In this document: piece by piece, positions 1-8,276 of the stretch
Layout of the letters: every line of letters begins with the position of its first letter
Position numbering within the stretch: the stretch's first letter is position 1
Assembly: GCA_019694675.1 (NCBI GenBank)
Contig: JAIBBK010000007.1
Location: 1-48,951, forward strand
Reading direction: 5' to 3'
Source: Ignavibacteria bacterium
GTDB taxonomy: Bacteria; Bacteroidota; Ignavibacteria; Tepidaquicellales; Tepidaquicellaceae
DNA: 48,951 nt
Notes under the pieces: model-generated
The model's database searches: none
Told to the model about the DNA's origin: nothing
Seen by the model: only the letters and a program-made list of their open reading frames with translations
Translations under genes and position numbers: made by a program

Positions 1-667
1 AGATGTGCTCAACAACGGAAAGATCGTGTGATATGAAAAGGTAAGTTATGTCGAATTCTTTCTGCAGGTCCTGAAGCAGATTTATGATCTGAGACTGAAT
101 TGAAACGTCAAGCGCGGATACGGGCTCATCGCACACTATGAACTTCGGTTCAACTGACAATGCCCTCGCAACGCCTATCCTTTGCCTCTGTCCGCCGGAA
201 AACTCATGCGGGTATCTTCTTGCATGGATCTTTCTGAGCCCCACTTTTTCAAGCAGGTCTTCAACCTTCTTTTCGGCCGCCTCTCCTTCCGCGATCTCAT
301 GAAATTTAAGTATCTCAGAGAGCATCCCTCCGACCGTAATTCTCGGATTGAGTGAGGAGTAAGGGTCCTGAAAAATGATCTGCATTTGCTTTCTGTACTG
401 TTTGAGCTCCTTCAAAGGCATCTGTGTAATATCCTTGCCGTCAAAGATCACTTCACCGGCCGTAGGCTCTATCAACCTTAGTATGGCCCTTCCGACTGTT
501 GTCTTTCCGCACCCCGATTCTCCCACAAGGCCCAGCGTTTCTCCCCTCTTAATGGAAAATGACACATCATCAACAGCTTTGACTTGCCCCACGGTCTTTG
601 AAAAGACTCCCGTCTTTATGGGAAAGTATTTCTTAAGGCCTTTGACTTCAAGAAGTACGTCAGACAT
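1..667 (-). CDS. oppF: OppF/DppF-type oligopeptide ABC transporter ATP-binding protein (partial, C-terminus off the left edge)
   Basis: The cytoplasmic ATPase of a dipeptide/oligopeptide importer; it hydrolyses ATP to drive uptake through a membrane permease pair. The reading frame opens with ATG at 667 ([17 protein letters not shown]) and stays open to base 1, giving 222 visible residues. All nucleotide-binding motifs are present in order: Walker [10 protein letters not shown] (49-57), Q-loop at Gln100 ([13 protein letters not shown]), signature FSGGQRQR (156-163), Walker B FIVCDE (176-181) and H-loop His214. The [10 protein letters not shown] sequence is typical of the OppF/DppF branch. The C-terminal oligo_HPY region used to confirm the subfamily lies outside the window, as do any partner permease or binding-protein genes. 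No clear Shine-Dalgarno site precedes the ATG. The family is sure; the exact substrate is not. Confidence 0.93.
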   Translation of the reverse strand, partial: MSDVLLEVKGLKKYFPIKTGVFSKTVGQVKAVDDVSFSIKRGETLGLVGESGCGKTTVGRAILRLIEPTAGEVIFDGKDITQMPLKELKQYRKQMQIIFQDPYSSLNPRITVGGMLSEILKFHEIAEGEAAEKKVEDLLEKVGLRKIHARRYPHEFSGGQRQRIGVARALSVEPKFIVCDEPVSALDVSIQSQIINLLQDLQKEFDITYLFISHDLSVVEHI

Positions 668-912
668 CTTATGCAGATTTTCTTAAAAAATTTTTGCCAA
701 TATAAGCGTAATGCAGGGCAATTACAATTAAGTTACCTGAAAGCCGGAACTCAGTCCTCGACTTTATCAAATCCATAAAGAAGCTCTCCGGATGAATTGT
801 TCATTGCAACATGATCAAAGATGCCGTGCCTGCAGGGCAAAAGCAACTGCTTATTATCTGAAATTTTTCTTCGGGATTAAGTAAATTCCCCTTTTGAATT
901 ATACCAATCTTA

Positions 913-1560
913 ATGGACCTGATAACCGATTTCTTCTCCAAGCTTGGCAATCTGGAAGAGCTGATAAGATGGGGAGGATTGACTGTTCTAATCATTATTG
1001 TGTTTGCTGAGACCGGGCTCCTGGTCGGTTTCTTTCTCCCCGGAGATTCTCTGCTTATAACCGCCGGACTGATCGCGGCACAGGGCTATCTCGACATCTT
1101 TGTCCTCAATGTATCACTTATACTTGCAGCTATAATCGGCGACCAGGTGGGATATCTTTTCGGAAAGAAGACCGGCCCAAAGCTGTTCACCAGGGAGAAG
1201 TCTCTCTTTTTCCATAAAGATCATTTGATCAAAGCGAAGGAATTCTATGAGAAGTACGGCGGCCGTGCGATCATATATGCCCGCTTCGTTCCGTTTGCAC
1301 GGACCTTCGCACCGATCGTAGCCGGCATCGGAGAAATGAATTACAGGAAATTCGTCACATACAATATATTCGGAGGAATTCTCTGGGTGGTATCAATGAC
1401 ACTGCTTGGTTACTTCTTCGGCAATATCCCGTTTGTGAAGAAGAACTTTGAATATGTGATCATCGGAGTGATACTTCTGTCAGTTATGCCTATAGTGCTG
1501 GGATACTTCAAGCACAAAAAAGAGAAGAGACTTCAGGAGCGGGCTGAGGAATCGGCCTGA
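913..1560 (+). CDS. DedA family (VTT/SNARE-associated) integral membrane protein
   Basis: A 215-residue polytopic inner-membrane protein of the DedA family, whose members act in envelope homeostasis and, in studied cases, lipid-carrier or phospholipid flipping. The family landmarks are visible: an N-terminal hydrophobic stretch with ETGLLVGFFLPGDSLL (residues about 33-48), the re-entrant-loop signature GDQVGYLFGKKTG, and KYGGRAIIYARFVPFARTFAPIVAG, where the Arg residues match the conserved F.R.R.P element of DedA proteins. Hydrophobic segments follow at 152-172 and 180-198. Length fits the family. Its 3' end overlaps the convergent flippase-like gene by 28 bases. The 245 bases between it and the divergent oppF show no clear promoter. 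Substrate is unknown. Confidence 0.9.
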   Translation: MDLITDFFSKLGNLEELIRWGGLTVLIIIVFAETGLLVGFFLPGDSLLITAGLIAAQGYLDIFVLNVSLILAAIIGDQVGYLFGKKTGPKLFTREKSLFFHKDHLIKAKEFYEKYGGRAIIYARFVPFARTFAPIVAGIGEMNYRKFVTYNIFGGILWVVSMTLLGYFFGNIPFVKKNFEYVIIGVILLSVMPIVLGYFKHKKEKRLQERAEESA

Positions 1561-2591
1561 GACTCCTGATCATCAAATGAAGCACCCGGGAGTTTCTTGA
1601 TACTGAGATTCTCCCGGAGAAAATAGAATGCCCCGAGCAGTATCAGACTCAGCAAACCCAGCAAATGGCTTACCGTTGCAAATCCAAAAGCCGCTTCCTT
1701 GTTTATACCGTAAATATTGGTGAGTGTGGCAACCGCAAAGAAGTGGTAGATGCCTGCGGAATTTGCAGGCAGCGGGACTGTCATTGCAAATGTTATCATC
1801 GTCAGGACAAGGTTTGCATCCAATACGGTCAGTTCAATATTGAAGGCCTTCAGCGTGAGGAATGTGGAAAAGACGTATGAGAACCAGGTCATAAGCGAAA
1901 GCAGGAAAATCTGAAGATAGTACTTCGGCTGTTTCATGAACAGGAAACCGTTCAGAAGCTTCACGAACACTCCATGTATCTTTGTATGGATCTTTTCCGG
2001 CAGGATCTTACCGCTGATCTTCTCAATAATTTTCTCGGTCCTTTCAAGATTGAATATCATCACCATTATGAGCCCGACAAACAGCAGAACTGCAATTGAG
2101 AGATATAATGAGATCGTCTCAAGGTTGTACTCCGAAAATGTCTTCGACAATTTCTCCCTGAAGAAGAACAGGCAGAATCCGAATGATACCAGCATTGAAA
2201 GGACATCGAGAACCCTTTCCGCAAGGATAGTACCAAAAGCGGCGGCCCTTGAGATCTTCTCCTTTCCAGCAAGAAGTACGGGCCGGTAAACTTCTCCCGA
2301 CCTCGGAATGATACTGTTCATCATATACCCGACCATCATTGAGGAGAACAGTATGTTCATTCCTATATCCTTCTTAAGCGGATCAAGAAGGTATCTCCAT
2401 CTCCAAGCCCTGAAGATCCCGCCCACAACTACTCCGAGAAATGCACCGGCTATTGCATAGAAGTAGTTTGCTTCAGACAATACCGTAAAGAGCTTACCGA
2501 AGTCATTTCCCCTGAACGCAAGATACAGGAAGAATAATGTGAGGGCGGTTAAGATTCCCGTCCTTAATATGCTCTTGGCTTTCCCGCTCAA
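1533..2591 (-). CDS. Flippase-like / lysylphosphatidylglycerol synthase transmembrane domain protein (UPF0104 type)
   Basis: A 352-residue multi-pass membrane protein of the LPG_synthase_TM / AglD-like family. These resemble the membrane half of MprF and are thought to move lipids or lipid-linked sugars across the inner membrane. Family features seen: the early GNDFGKLFTVL then WRWRYLLDPL segment, the NSIIPRSGEVYRPVLL loop (conserved P-R-x-G-E), AERVLDVLSM, and the late MTVPLPANSAGIYHFF then GFATVSHLL segment. About eight to nine hydrophobic helices can be counted. The most plausible start is TTG at 2591, because no ATG lies close by. It follows lolA on the same strand, but a terminator-like hairpin (2603-2638) lies between them. 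Its 3' end overlaps DedA by 28 bases. Substrate unknown. Confidence 0.82.
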   Translation of the reverse strand: MSGKAKSILRTGILTALTLFFLYLAFRGNDFGKLFTVLSEANYFYAIAGAFLGVVVGGIFRAWRWRYLLDPLKKDIGMNILFSSMMVGYMMNSIIPRSGEVYRPVLLAGKEKISRAAAFGTILAERVLDVLSMLVSFGFCLFFFREKLSKTFSEYNLETISLYLSIAVLLFVGLIMVMIFNLERTEKIIEKISGKILPEKIHTKIHGVFVKLLNGFLFMKQPKYYLQIFLLSLMTWFSYVFSTFLTLKAFNIELTVLDANLVLTMITFAMTVPLPANSAGIYHFFAVATLTNIYGINKEAAFGFATVSHLLGLLSLILLGAFYFLRENLSIKKLPGASFDDQESQADSSARS

Positions 2592-2602
2592 TGTATTAAA
2601 AT

Positions 2603-2638
2603 GAAAAAGTTAAGCATTCTGTCCAGACTGCTTAACTT
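2603..2638 (-). terminator. Intrinsic terminator-like hairpin after lolA
   Basis: On the minus strand a perfect 10-bp inverted repeat (AAGTTAAGCA ... TGCTTAACTT, 12-nt loop; 2607-2616 with 2629-2638) is followed by five T residues. It lies after the lolA stop (2664) and only about 12 bases before the next minus-strand start (2591). It could end lolA transcription or act as an attenuator for the flippase-like gene. The stem is AT-rich, so strength is uncertain. Confidence 0.55.
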
Positions 2639-2663
2639 CGGTTCTCAAGGATCAACTCAGTCC

Positions 2664-3290
2664 TTATCTAAGGTCTATGACTTCGACTCCGCTCGGAGGA
2701 GTGAATGTGAATTTCGATGAACTTACTCCTGCGTCAAGCGTGATGTCTTTAAGAGTATATGTGCTTGTTGACTGATTTGTAGAGATTGTGATCTTCTTTA
2801 TGAGATCTTCGTTCTTGTCTATCCAGATCTTTGCCGACTTAACATTACTGCCGCCTCTTGGCGTAAGTTTGATCAGATAGCATGCAGTGCCGCCGATGGT
2901 CTCTTCACCTTCAAGGTCTGAGTAGAAATTCTCCGGATAGCTGAAAAGGAATTTGTTGGGAGAGAAAGTGCTTCCGTCATCCTTGTAGTTGTCTATCACC
3001 ACCTGCTTCTTGTTGGGTGAATAAACCCATGAAGTAACACCGTCCGTTATGATTATCTGATTACCGGCCTCTATCCTGTAATTGTTCTGCTTCTTGATGT
3101 AGATCACGCCGGATGAGGAGTTACCTTTTCCGCCGGAGCCCTTCACGGTCTGTGTGAATGTTGCTTTAGCATCCGAAATGTTGTCATACTTGGATTGGAC
3201 TCTCCTTATGATCTCCTGCGCGTCCTGTGCCTGAAGCTGAGCCGCAAACATCATGAAAAGCGCAATGACTGATATTGTCTGTATCTTCAT
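2664..3290 (-). CDS. lolA: LolA-like outer-membrane lipoprotein carrier protein
   Basis: A periplasmic chaperone that carries lipoproteins from the LolCDE complex to the outer membrane. The 208-residue product starts with a clear Sec signal peptide (MKIQTISVIALFMMFAAQLQAQ). The mature part begins DAQEIIRRVQSKYDNISDAKATF, the typical opening of LolA proteins, followed by the alternating beta-strand pattern of the open barrel (GVIYIKKQNNYRIEAGNQIIITDGVTSWVYSP) and the closing KIWIDKNEDLIKKI and FTFTPPSGVEVIDLR. The ATG at 3290 is chosen because it places the signal peptide at the N-terminus. The gene precedes the flippase-like gene and lies near two DUF3108 envelope genes, which fits an envelope-biogenesis neighbourhood. 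Lol components other than LolA are not in view. Confidence 0.88.
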   Translation of the reverse strand: MKIQTISVIALFMMFAAQLQAQDAQEIIRRVQSKYDNISDAKATFTQTVKGSGGKGNSSSGVIYIKKQNNYRIEAGNQIIITDGVTSWVYSPNKKQVVIDNYKDDGSTFSPNKFLFSYPENFYSDLEGEETIGGTACYLIKLTPRGGSNVKSAKIWIDKNEDLIKKITISTNQSTSTYTLKDITLDAGVSSSKFTFTPPSGVEVIDLR

Positions 3291-3359
3291 ATTAAAATTT
3301 GAGCAAAATATCAAAATCGCCGTAAGTATTCAATTGAGTATTGCAGACATTGTAACTGC

Positions 3360-4169
3360 TCACTTCTTTAGACTCCACCCCTTCCTTACATAGCTCTTGA
3401 GCTCCAGCGTCACGTTGCCTATGAGCACGTTCATCTTTGCCATTACGGGCACCCTTGCATTGTCGTCTGTGAACCAGCCTGCAAATTCACCTGTCAGTCC
3501 GAAAACGCCGACAAAATTCGCGGAGCCCGTACACTTAATGCTGTTCACATCCACTCCGATCTCATCCAGTTCAACTTCTTCCGGGACGGCCGAAAAATAG
3601 TAACTCACGGTCGCCTCAGATTCATTCATGAATACGGGGATCTGCCTGCTCCTCGTTTCAAATGAATTGAGCCGCGAAAGATAGAACAGAGAAAGGCCGT
3701 CCTGAAACCTCAGGTTCCTGTCAAACTCCATGTTCTTATCTATCTCCGTAGCGCCCCTGAATTTCTTTTTGACCCTCACATATCCCGAATCATATTCAAA
3801 CACATACCTTATTTCGACCACGCCTTCCTTCTTTCTGTCAACTGCTCTGAATTCTTTTGAATAAAGTTCTCCGCCGGAGTAGATCATGTCTGATTCAAAT
3901 CTGCTGTCCAGCTCAACAAGCGGAATACCTGAGTATGATTTCATGTCACAGCTTGCAGTTATGTGCTTTGCGCCGTTTCTCTGAGATACCGAGTTTATCT
4001 CTATCCTCACTTCTCCAAGTTCTATGAACCCGTAAGATACTATATAGTTAAGTTCTTCCTTCTCTGTGAACACCTGTTCCTGCGACTTGACCACCGAAGA
4101 TACTGACAAGAGGAAGAACATCAGGACTGCGAAAGATCTTCTCCCGGACAAGCACCTGTCCATTCTCAT
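3360..4169 (-). CDS. DUF3108 family secreted/periplasmic protein (second of a tandem pair)
   Basis: A 269-residue exported protein with a signal sequence (residues about 10-31, ending VKSQ). The mature protein opens EKEELNYIVSYGFIELGEVRI, the DUF3108 hallmark, and continues as beta-rich sequence with IPLVELDSRFESDMIYSG and FVGVFGLTGEFAGWFTDD near the end. DUF3108 proteins have no established biochemical function; the fold resembles lipoprotein-binding or LolA-like sheets. The ATG at 4169 is preferred because it overlaps the upstream TGA (4166-4168) as ATGA, a layout typical of translational coupling. An ATG at 4193 is also in frame. It is a diverged paralogue of its upstream neighbour, with the same order of motifs. 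Confidence 0.82.
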   Translation of the reverse strand: MRMDRCLSGRRSFAVLMFFLLSVSSVVKSQEQVFTEKEELNYIVSYGFIELGEVRIEINSVSQRNGAKHITASCDMKSYSGIPLVELDSRFESDMIYSGGELYSKEFRAVDRKKEGVVEIRYVFEYDSGYVRVKKKFRGATEIDKNMEFDRNLRFQDGLSLFYLSRLNSFETRSRQIPVFMNESEATVSYYFSAVPEEVELDEIGVDVNSIKCTGSANFVGVFGLTGEFAGWFTDDNARVPVMAKMNVLIGNVTLELKSYVRKGWSLKK

Positions 4170-4990
4170 TTCAGATACGCCGGAGGCGTCCATTTATTCT
4201 TCTTGTATGAGATCAGCTCCAGCACAACATTGCCAAGCGTAGAATTGAAGTATGCCTTGACCGGCACTCTCTGTTCATCGTCTGAGAGCATCATAAGAAA
4301 TTCACCTTTGAAACCGAAGAATCCAGTGTAGTCGGCAGTTCCTTCCATCTTTATGATGGAAATATCATACGGAAACTTCTCTATCTTCACAACAGACTTG
4401 TTGAAGTTGAATGAATACTTCACTGATGTCTCAACACCGTCCTTGAATACGGGCACAATGTAGTTCTTGCTTGTGAAAGAATTCCTGCGCGCATCATATT
4501 GCCACGTAATCTCATCCCTGAAGCGCGTGTCATCGTCTTGTATTTTGATAACTTTGTCAGATTCAATGTTGCCGTCAGTTTCCTTTCTGAACTTAATGTC
4601 CCCTTTTTTGTAATCAAATCTGCAGTCAGTCCTCGATATTGACCTCTCGCGGAAATTAGTTTCATAGAACTGATCAGTGAATATCTTTTCATCCGTTATT
4701 TCCATCTCCGATTCAAATATATCGTTGAGCTTTACAAACGGGACTTCCGGGTAGGTCTTTATCTCAAGCCTTGCATTGTAAATGAGCTTCTTCGCTTCTT
4801 TGTGGGAAGACGTGAGGTTGTACTTCAGAGTTCCGAGTTTGATGAATCCGTACGAAACCTCATAGACCAGTTCCTCGCCGACATCAAGCACCTTCTCCTG
4901 CGATGACAGCCTATCCGCAGAAAACAGTGTCAGCAATGCCGTCATGATACACGGCAACGCAATGCGGACAGGTTTTCGGTTCAGGAACAT
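4166..4990 (-). CDS. DUF3108 family secreted/periplasmic protein (first of a tandem pair)
   Basis: A 274-residue exported protein: basic N-terminus, hydrophobic core (PCIMTALLTLF), cleavage region DRLSSQ, then DVGEELVYEVSYGFIKLGTLKYNL, the signature opening of DUF3108. The middle has VPFVKLNDIFESEMEIT and the end has DYTGFFGFKGEFLMMLSDDEQRVPVKAYF, aligning motif for motif with the next gene. The ATG at 4990 puts the signal peptide at the start; an in-frame ATG at 5059 would add 23 residues before it. The two paralogues are translationally coupled (4-base overlap), which suggests joint action or hetero-oligomerisation. This is inference; the family has no proven function. Confidence 0.82.
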   Translation of the reverse strand: MFLNRKPVRIALPCIMTALLTLFSADRLSSQEKVLDVGEELVYEVSYGFIKLGTLKYNLTSSHKEAKKLIYNARLEIKTYPEVPFVKLNDIFESEMEITDEKIFTDQFYETNFRERSISRTDCRFDYKKGDIKFRKETDGNIESDKVIKIQDDDTRFRDEITWQYDARRNSFTSKNYIVPVFKDGVETSVKYSFNFNKSVVKIEKFPYDISIIKMEGTADYTGFFGFKGEFLMMLSDDEQRVPVKAYFNSTLGNVVLELISYKKNKWTPPAYLK

Positions 4991-5139
4991 GATCAGATAT
5001 GTAGGGGGAAGATTAACATTTGAAATTGAAAAATGGACTTGGAGTATTTTGTGCGGCATTCAGAGTTTGATCTCCTGATCTGCAACATCTAAATGAATTC
5101 TTACGCAGGATGTGAGCTTATGACTGCCTGCTGATGCCC

Positions 5140-5173
5140 GGCGGGCGCTTCCTTTGAAGGTAATACGCCCGCC
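5140..5173 (-). terminator. GC-rich hairpin downstream of the S41 peptidase gene
   Basis: An 8-bp perfect stem (GGCGGGCG at 5140-5147 with CGCCCGCC at 5166-5173) with a smaller inner stem (CTTC/GAAG) lies 19 bases after the S41 stop at 5192 on the minus strand. There is no clear T-run, so it may be a weak terminator or an mRNA 3'-end stabiliser. Confidence 0.4.
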
Positions 5174-5191
5174 TTTGCACAGAGATCCTTC

Positions 5192-6784
5192 TTACTGCTT
5201 TAGCTTTGCAAGCTCAATTGCTTCTTCAAAAAGACCGGCAGATTTCAGGAACTGCTCGTCCGTTCCGAGGAAGACTTCGTAAGCTCCGTTGTTTCCCCAA
5301 ATGTCCCTCGCTATCTGCGTCTTAATGGAGGTCTTTATGAAATCGAGGTCTGCCTGAAACTGCTCTTCGTTGAACGGAACATCCTTTTCATCAGCCATCT
5401 TTCGCAAGTCGTCTATCACCGACTGCGGAACATCAAACTCGTCCCTCAACTGTCTTGCGGACTTGTATGTCTGCTCGATCTGCTTTCTGTTGTTGGACAT
5501 GAAGTTCTCAGCCGCAATGTAGAACAGGTTAAGCCTTCTCAACTGCACCGAGTACTGTGTGAGAGTGTCTGACTTGATGACGTAATCGGGCGTTATTCCG
5601 CCGCCGCCATAAACTGTCCTGCCTCCGTTTGTCCTGAATACCGGCTTGGTTGTGTCACGGGAATCATTTGAGTGATAAAGATTATCCCCCTCGCCGGTTT
5701 CAGTGCTGTCAGCTCTGTACTTTGCGCCGTCATACGGTTTCTGGATCAGTCTGCCGGACGGCGTATAGTATCTTGCAGTTGTCACTCTGAATGCGGATCC
5801 GTCAGGAAGGTCGAACTGCCTTTGCACAAGGCCTTTACCGAATGTTGTTTCACCTACAATTAATCCCCTGTCCCAGTCCTGAACCGCGCCGGAAACGATT
5901 TCGCTCGCGGATGCCGACCCGCCGTTCACAAGAACGACAAGCGGAATATCCGTGTAGTTTCCGCCCTGTGACACGAATTCTTCATTGAAATCGCTTATGC
6001 GGCTTTTTGTATATACGATCTTCTTTCCCGCCGGAATGAACTCACTTGCCATCTTGAATGCCTGGTCGAGGAAACCGCCCGGATCTCCGCGAAGATCAAG
6101 CACGAGTTTCTTCATACCCTTGCTCTTAAGCTCCGCAAGCGATTTTATGAACTCCTCATAAGTGGTGGCGGAAAACCTCGAAACCTTCACATATCCGATC
6201 TCATCATTGAACATGAATGAAGCATCCACGCTGTAGATTGGGATCTTGTCCCTCGTGATCTCAAACTCAAGCGGCTCCGGAAGCCCCGGTCTTATGACGG
6301 TGATGTTGACTTTCGTGCCTTTAGGTCCCTTAAGCTTTTTGGGCACATCATCCCTGGCTATCTTCACACTGCTCTGTCCGTCAATCTTCACGATCTTGTC
6401 CCCGGCGAGAATACCGAGCTTTTCCGAAGGGCCGCCGCTGATGGGCGAAACTATGGTCAGAGTGTCGTTTACAATGTCAAACTCAACGCCGATTCCCTCA
6501 AAACTACCCTGAAAATCCTCATTTACCCTCTTGAGCTGTTCAGCGCTTATATAAACAGAGTGAGGATCAAGGCCTTCCAGCATTCCTTTAATAGCATCCT
6601 CCGTAAGCTTCTGAGAGTCCACATCATCCACATAATATCTTGACGTAATCTCAAGAGCGTCTTTGTACTTTCTTAACTGCTGATTTAGTTTGTCGTCAGA
6701 AACAGCATTCTGGATCTTCATTCCCGCAAAAACGCCTATTGCAAGCAGAATTATTGAAAGCGGGAACACAAAATACTTCTTCAT
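5192..6784 (-). CDS. S41 family C-terminal processing peptidase (CtpA/Prc type) with PDZ domain
   Basis: A periplasmic serine protease that trims or degrades exported proteins from the C-terminus. The 530-residue product starts at ATG 6784 (a TTG lies directly before it) and has an uncleaved or signal-anchor helix at residues 3-22. A helical segment follows (DKLNQQLRKYKDALEI...YYVDDVDSQKLTEDAIKGMLEGLDPHSVY), then a PDZ domain (about 95-185, with SEKLGILAGDKIVKIDG) and the S41 core: LVLDLRGDPGGFLDQA (227-242), the nucleophile region NGGSASASEIVSGA with Ser292, and TFGKGLVQ with general-base Lys317. The 25-residue Ser-Lys spacing matches characterised CtpA/Prc enzymes. The roughly 140-residue C-terminal extension is helical. 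Its target here is unknown; envelope protein quality control is the usual role. Confidence 0.95.
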   Translation of the reverse strand: MKKYFVFPLSIILLAIGVFAGMKIQNAVSDDKLNQQLRKYKDALEITSRYYVDDVDSQKLTEDAIKGMLEGLDPHSVYISAEQLKRVNEDFQGSFEGIGVEFDIVNDTLTIVSPISGGPSEKLGILAGDKIVKIDGQSSVKIARDDVPKKLKGPKGTKVNITVIRPGLPEPLEFEITRDKIPIYSVDASFMFNDEIGYVKVSRFSATTYEEFIKSLAELKSKGMKKLVLDLRGDPGGFLDQAFKMASEFIPAGKKIVYTKSRISDFNEEFVSQGGNYTDIPLVVLVNGGSASASEIVSGAVQDWDRGLIVGETTFGKGLVQRQFDLPDGSAFRVTTARYYTPSGRLIQKPYDGAKYRADSTETGEGDNLYHSNDSRDTTKPVFRTNGGRTVYGGGGITPDYVIKSDTLTQYSVQLRRLNLFYIAAENFMSNNRKQIEQTYKSARQLRDEFDVPQSVIDDLRKMADEKDVPFNEEQFQADLDFIKTSIKTQIARDIWGNNGAYEVFLGTDEQFLKSAGLFEEAIELAKLKQ

Positions 6785-7183
6785 CAATTGTTTTTTGGTA
6801 TTATTTATAAAATAAAATACACTTAAATGACTTGATAGTAAATGCTATTATCCCAAATGCCGTTCCTCGCAGATGCCTGAAACTGTTCAACATCTGCAAT
6901 AAGCCTTATCAGCAATGAAAGCTCTCATATCTCATCTCAAAACACGCTGACAGTCGATCGCTTCCGAATCCATTCCATACATGTGGCCCGGTTTATGAAC
7001 TTTTATACCCTTGCCGCTATTCTAACGGCGGTATGAAAATTGTTCAGTCCGCGTCTTTGACAAAAGGAATTGGTATTGACTTAACAGTATAATTTTGTGA
7101 TTATTGAATAAATCAATCACTGCCACTGATACTACTCGTACCGGTAAATTCACATTGAGAAAAGTCAAAAATCCCCCTAAGAA
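6785..7183. other. Intergenic region between divergent S41 peptidase and PorV-like genes
   Basis: 399 bases without a plausible gene. The left part is AT-rich and presumably carries the minus-strand promoter for the S41 gene. The right part holds a candidate promoter for the PorV-like gene, listed separately. No repeat or RNA structure stands out. Confidence 0.5.
7070..7097 (+). promoter_or_regulatory. Candidate Bacteroidota-type promoter for the PorV-like gene
   Basis: A TTG (7070-7072), a 17-base spacer and TAATTTTG (7090-7097) match the TTG-N17-23-TAnnTTTG pattern known for Bacteroidota sigma factors. The box also contains a perfect TATAAT (7088-7093). It lies about 85 bases before the ATG at 7184. 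Confidence 0.35.
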
Positions 7184-8212
7184 ATGAGAAAACTGAAGTT
7201 ATCCGTTCCGCTTATTCTCCTGCTTGCCTTCACGGCATTCGCTGAATCATTTGCGCAGGGCAGTGGTAATAAGTATGCCGGTGAATTCTTGTCTATTGGT
7301 GTTGGCGGCAGGCCCAAAGGCATGGGAGGCGCATATGTGGCTCTTGTAAATGATGTCACTTCCGGTTACTGGAATCCCGGCGCGCTTTCGAAGATCAATT
7401 ATCCGCAGTTTTCACTGATGCATGATGCACAGTTCGGCAGTCTGATAAATTATGATTACGGTTCTGTAGGAATTCCTTTCGGCTCAACTGCCTCTCTTGG
7501 ATTGAGCGTGATTCGCATGGGAATTGATGATATTTCCGACACCCGAAATGCACTCATAGACCTTAACGGAAACGGAGTGCTTGATCCGGGAGAAAGGCTT
7601 GATCCCGACAAGATCACAAAGTTCAGCTCTTCAGACTACGCATTCTATCTCACCTACTCAAAGAAAGCAAACGAAAAATTCTCCTACGGCGCGAATCTCA
7701 AAGTTATCTCAAGAAATCTTGGTGATGAAGGCGCGTGGGGACTCGGATTTGATCTCGGAGCAACTTACAATCCTTTCGGGAGATTCTTCCTCGGCGCAAA
7801 CCTGATGGATATCACTACGACATATCTTTCATGGTCAACAGGAAAGAATGAAGTGATCTCACCGACAGCGAAGATTGGCACCGCTTATCAGGTTGACTGG
7901 ATCGGCGGCACTTTCACTCCGGCTGTTGATTTTGATGTGAGATTTGAAGGAAGAGAGAGCAGTGCAAATGCGAACCTCGGCCCGGTCAGCTTCGACATGC
8001 ATGCAGGGCTTGAATACTCTTTCCGCGATCTTGTCAGCATAAGGACAGGATACAACGATCTTGGCAATCTGACACTCGGCGCAGGCGTTAAACTGCCGAA
8101 GGTTAACATTGATTACTCTTACAATCAGTTTGACGGGCTCGAAGAACTCGGAGACAGCCACATCATCTCTTTGACATTCACGCTTGAAGAAGAGAAATTC
8201 CAGAGAAGATAA
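7184..8212 (+). CDS. PorV/PorQ family outer-membrane beta-barrel protein
   Basis: A 342-residue outer-membrane protein with a signal peptide (first 25 residues, ending ESFAQ). After it comes the family signature GEFLSIGVGGRPKGMGGAYVALVNDVTSGYWNPGALS (split here across two strands of the barrel), with the FadL-like G-x-G-G-A-Y and W-N-P-A/G motifs. The rest is amphipathic beta-strands ending in a terminal strand IISLTFTLEEEKFQRR. In type IX secretion PorV shuttles cargo from the translocon to the attachment complex; many FCB genomes hold several PorV/PorQ paralogues, so I assign family rather than exact role. Three proteins further right carry T9SS C-terminal domains and are possible clients. 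The gene is followed by a strong intrinsic terminator. Confidence 0.85.
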   Translation: MRKLKLSVPLILLLAFTAFAESFAQGSGNKYAGEFLSIGVGGRPKGMGGAYVALVNDVTSGYWNPGALSKINYPQFSLMHDAQFGSLINYDYGSVGIPFGSTASLGLSVIRMGIDDISDTRNALIDLNGNGVLDPGERLDPDKITKFSSSDYAFYLTYSKKANEKFSYGANLKVISRNLGDEGAWGLGFDLGATYNPFGRFFLGANLMDITTTYLSWSTGKNEVISPTAKIGTAYQVDWIGGTFTPAVDFDVRFEGRESSANANLGPVSFDMHAGLEYSFRDLVSIRTGYNDLGNLTLGAGVKLPKVNIDYSYNQFDGLEELGDSHIISLTFTLEEEKFQRR

Positions 8213-8240
8213 TTTTTCAGCATAACTGAAATTCTCCATG

Positions 8241-8276
8241 CCTTGCCGGATCAGTAGCCGGCAAGGTTTTTTTTTT
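8241..8276 (+). terminator. Strong intrinsic terminator abutting the asparaginase start codon
   Basis: A perfect 9-bp GC-rich stem (CCTTGCCGG 8241-8249, CCGGCAAGG 8258-8266, 8-nt loop) is followed by ten consecutive T residues (8267-8276). The ATG of the next gene begins at 8277, immediately after the T-run. Confidence 0.9.

Noticed and set aside
668..912. tRNA, small RNA or gene between oppF and the DedA gene
   Set aside because: No cloverleaf, TPsiC-like sequence or coding frame of quality; treated as a plain intergenic region.
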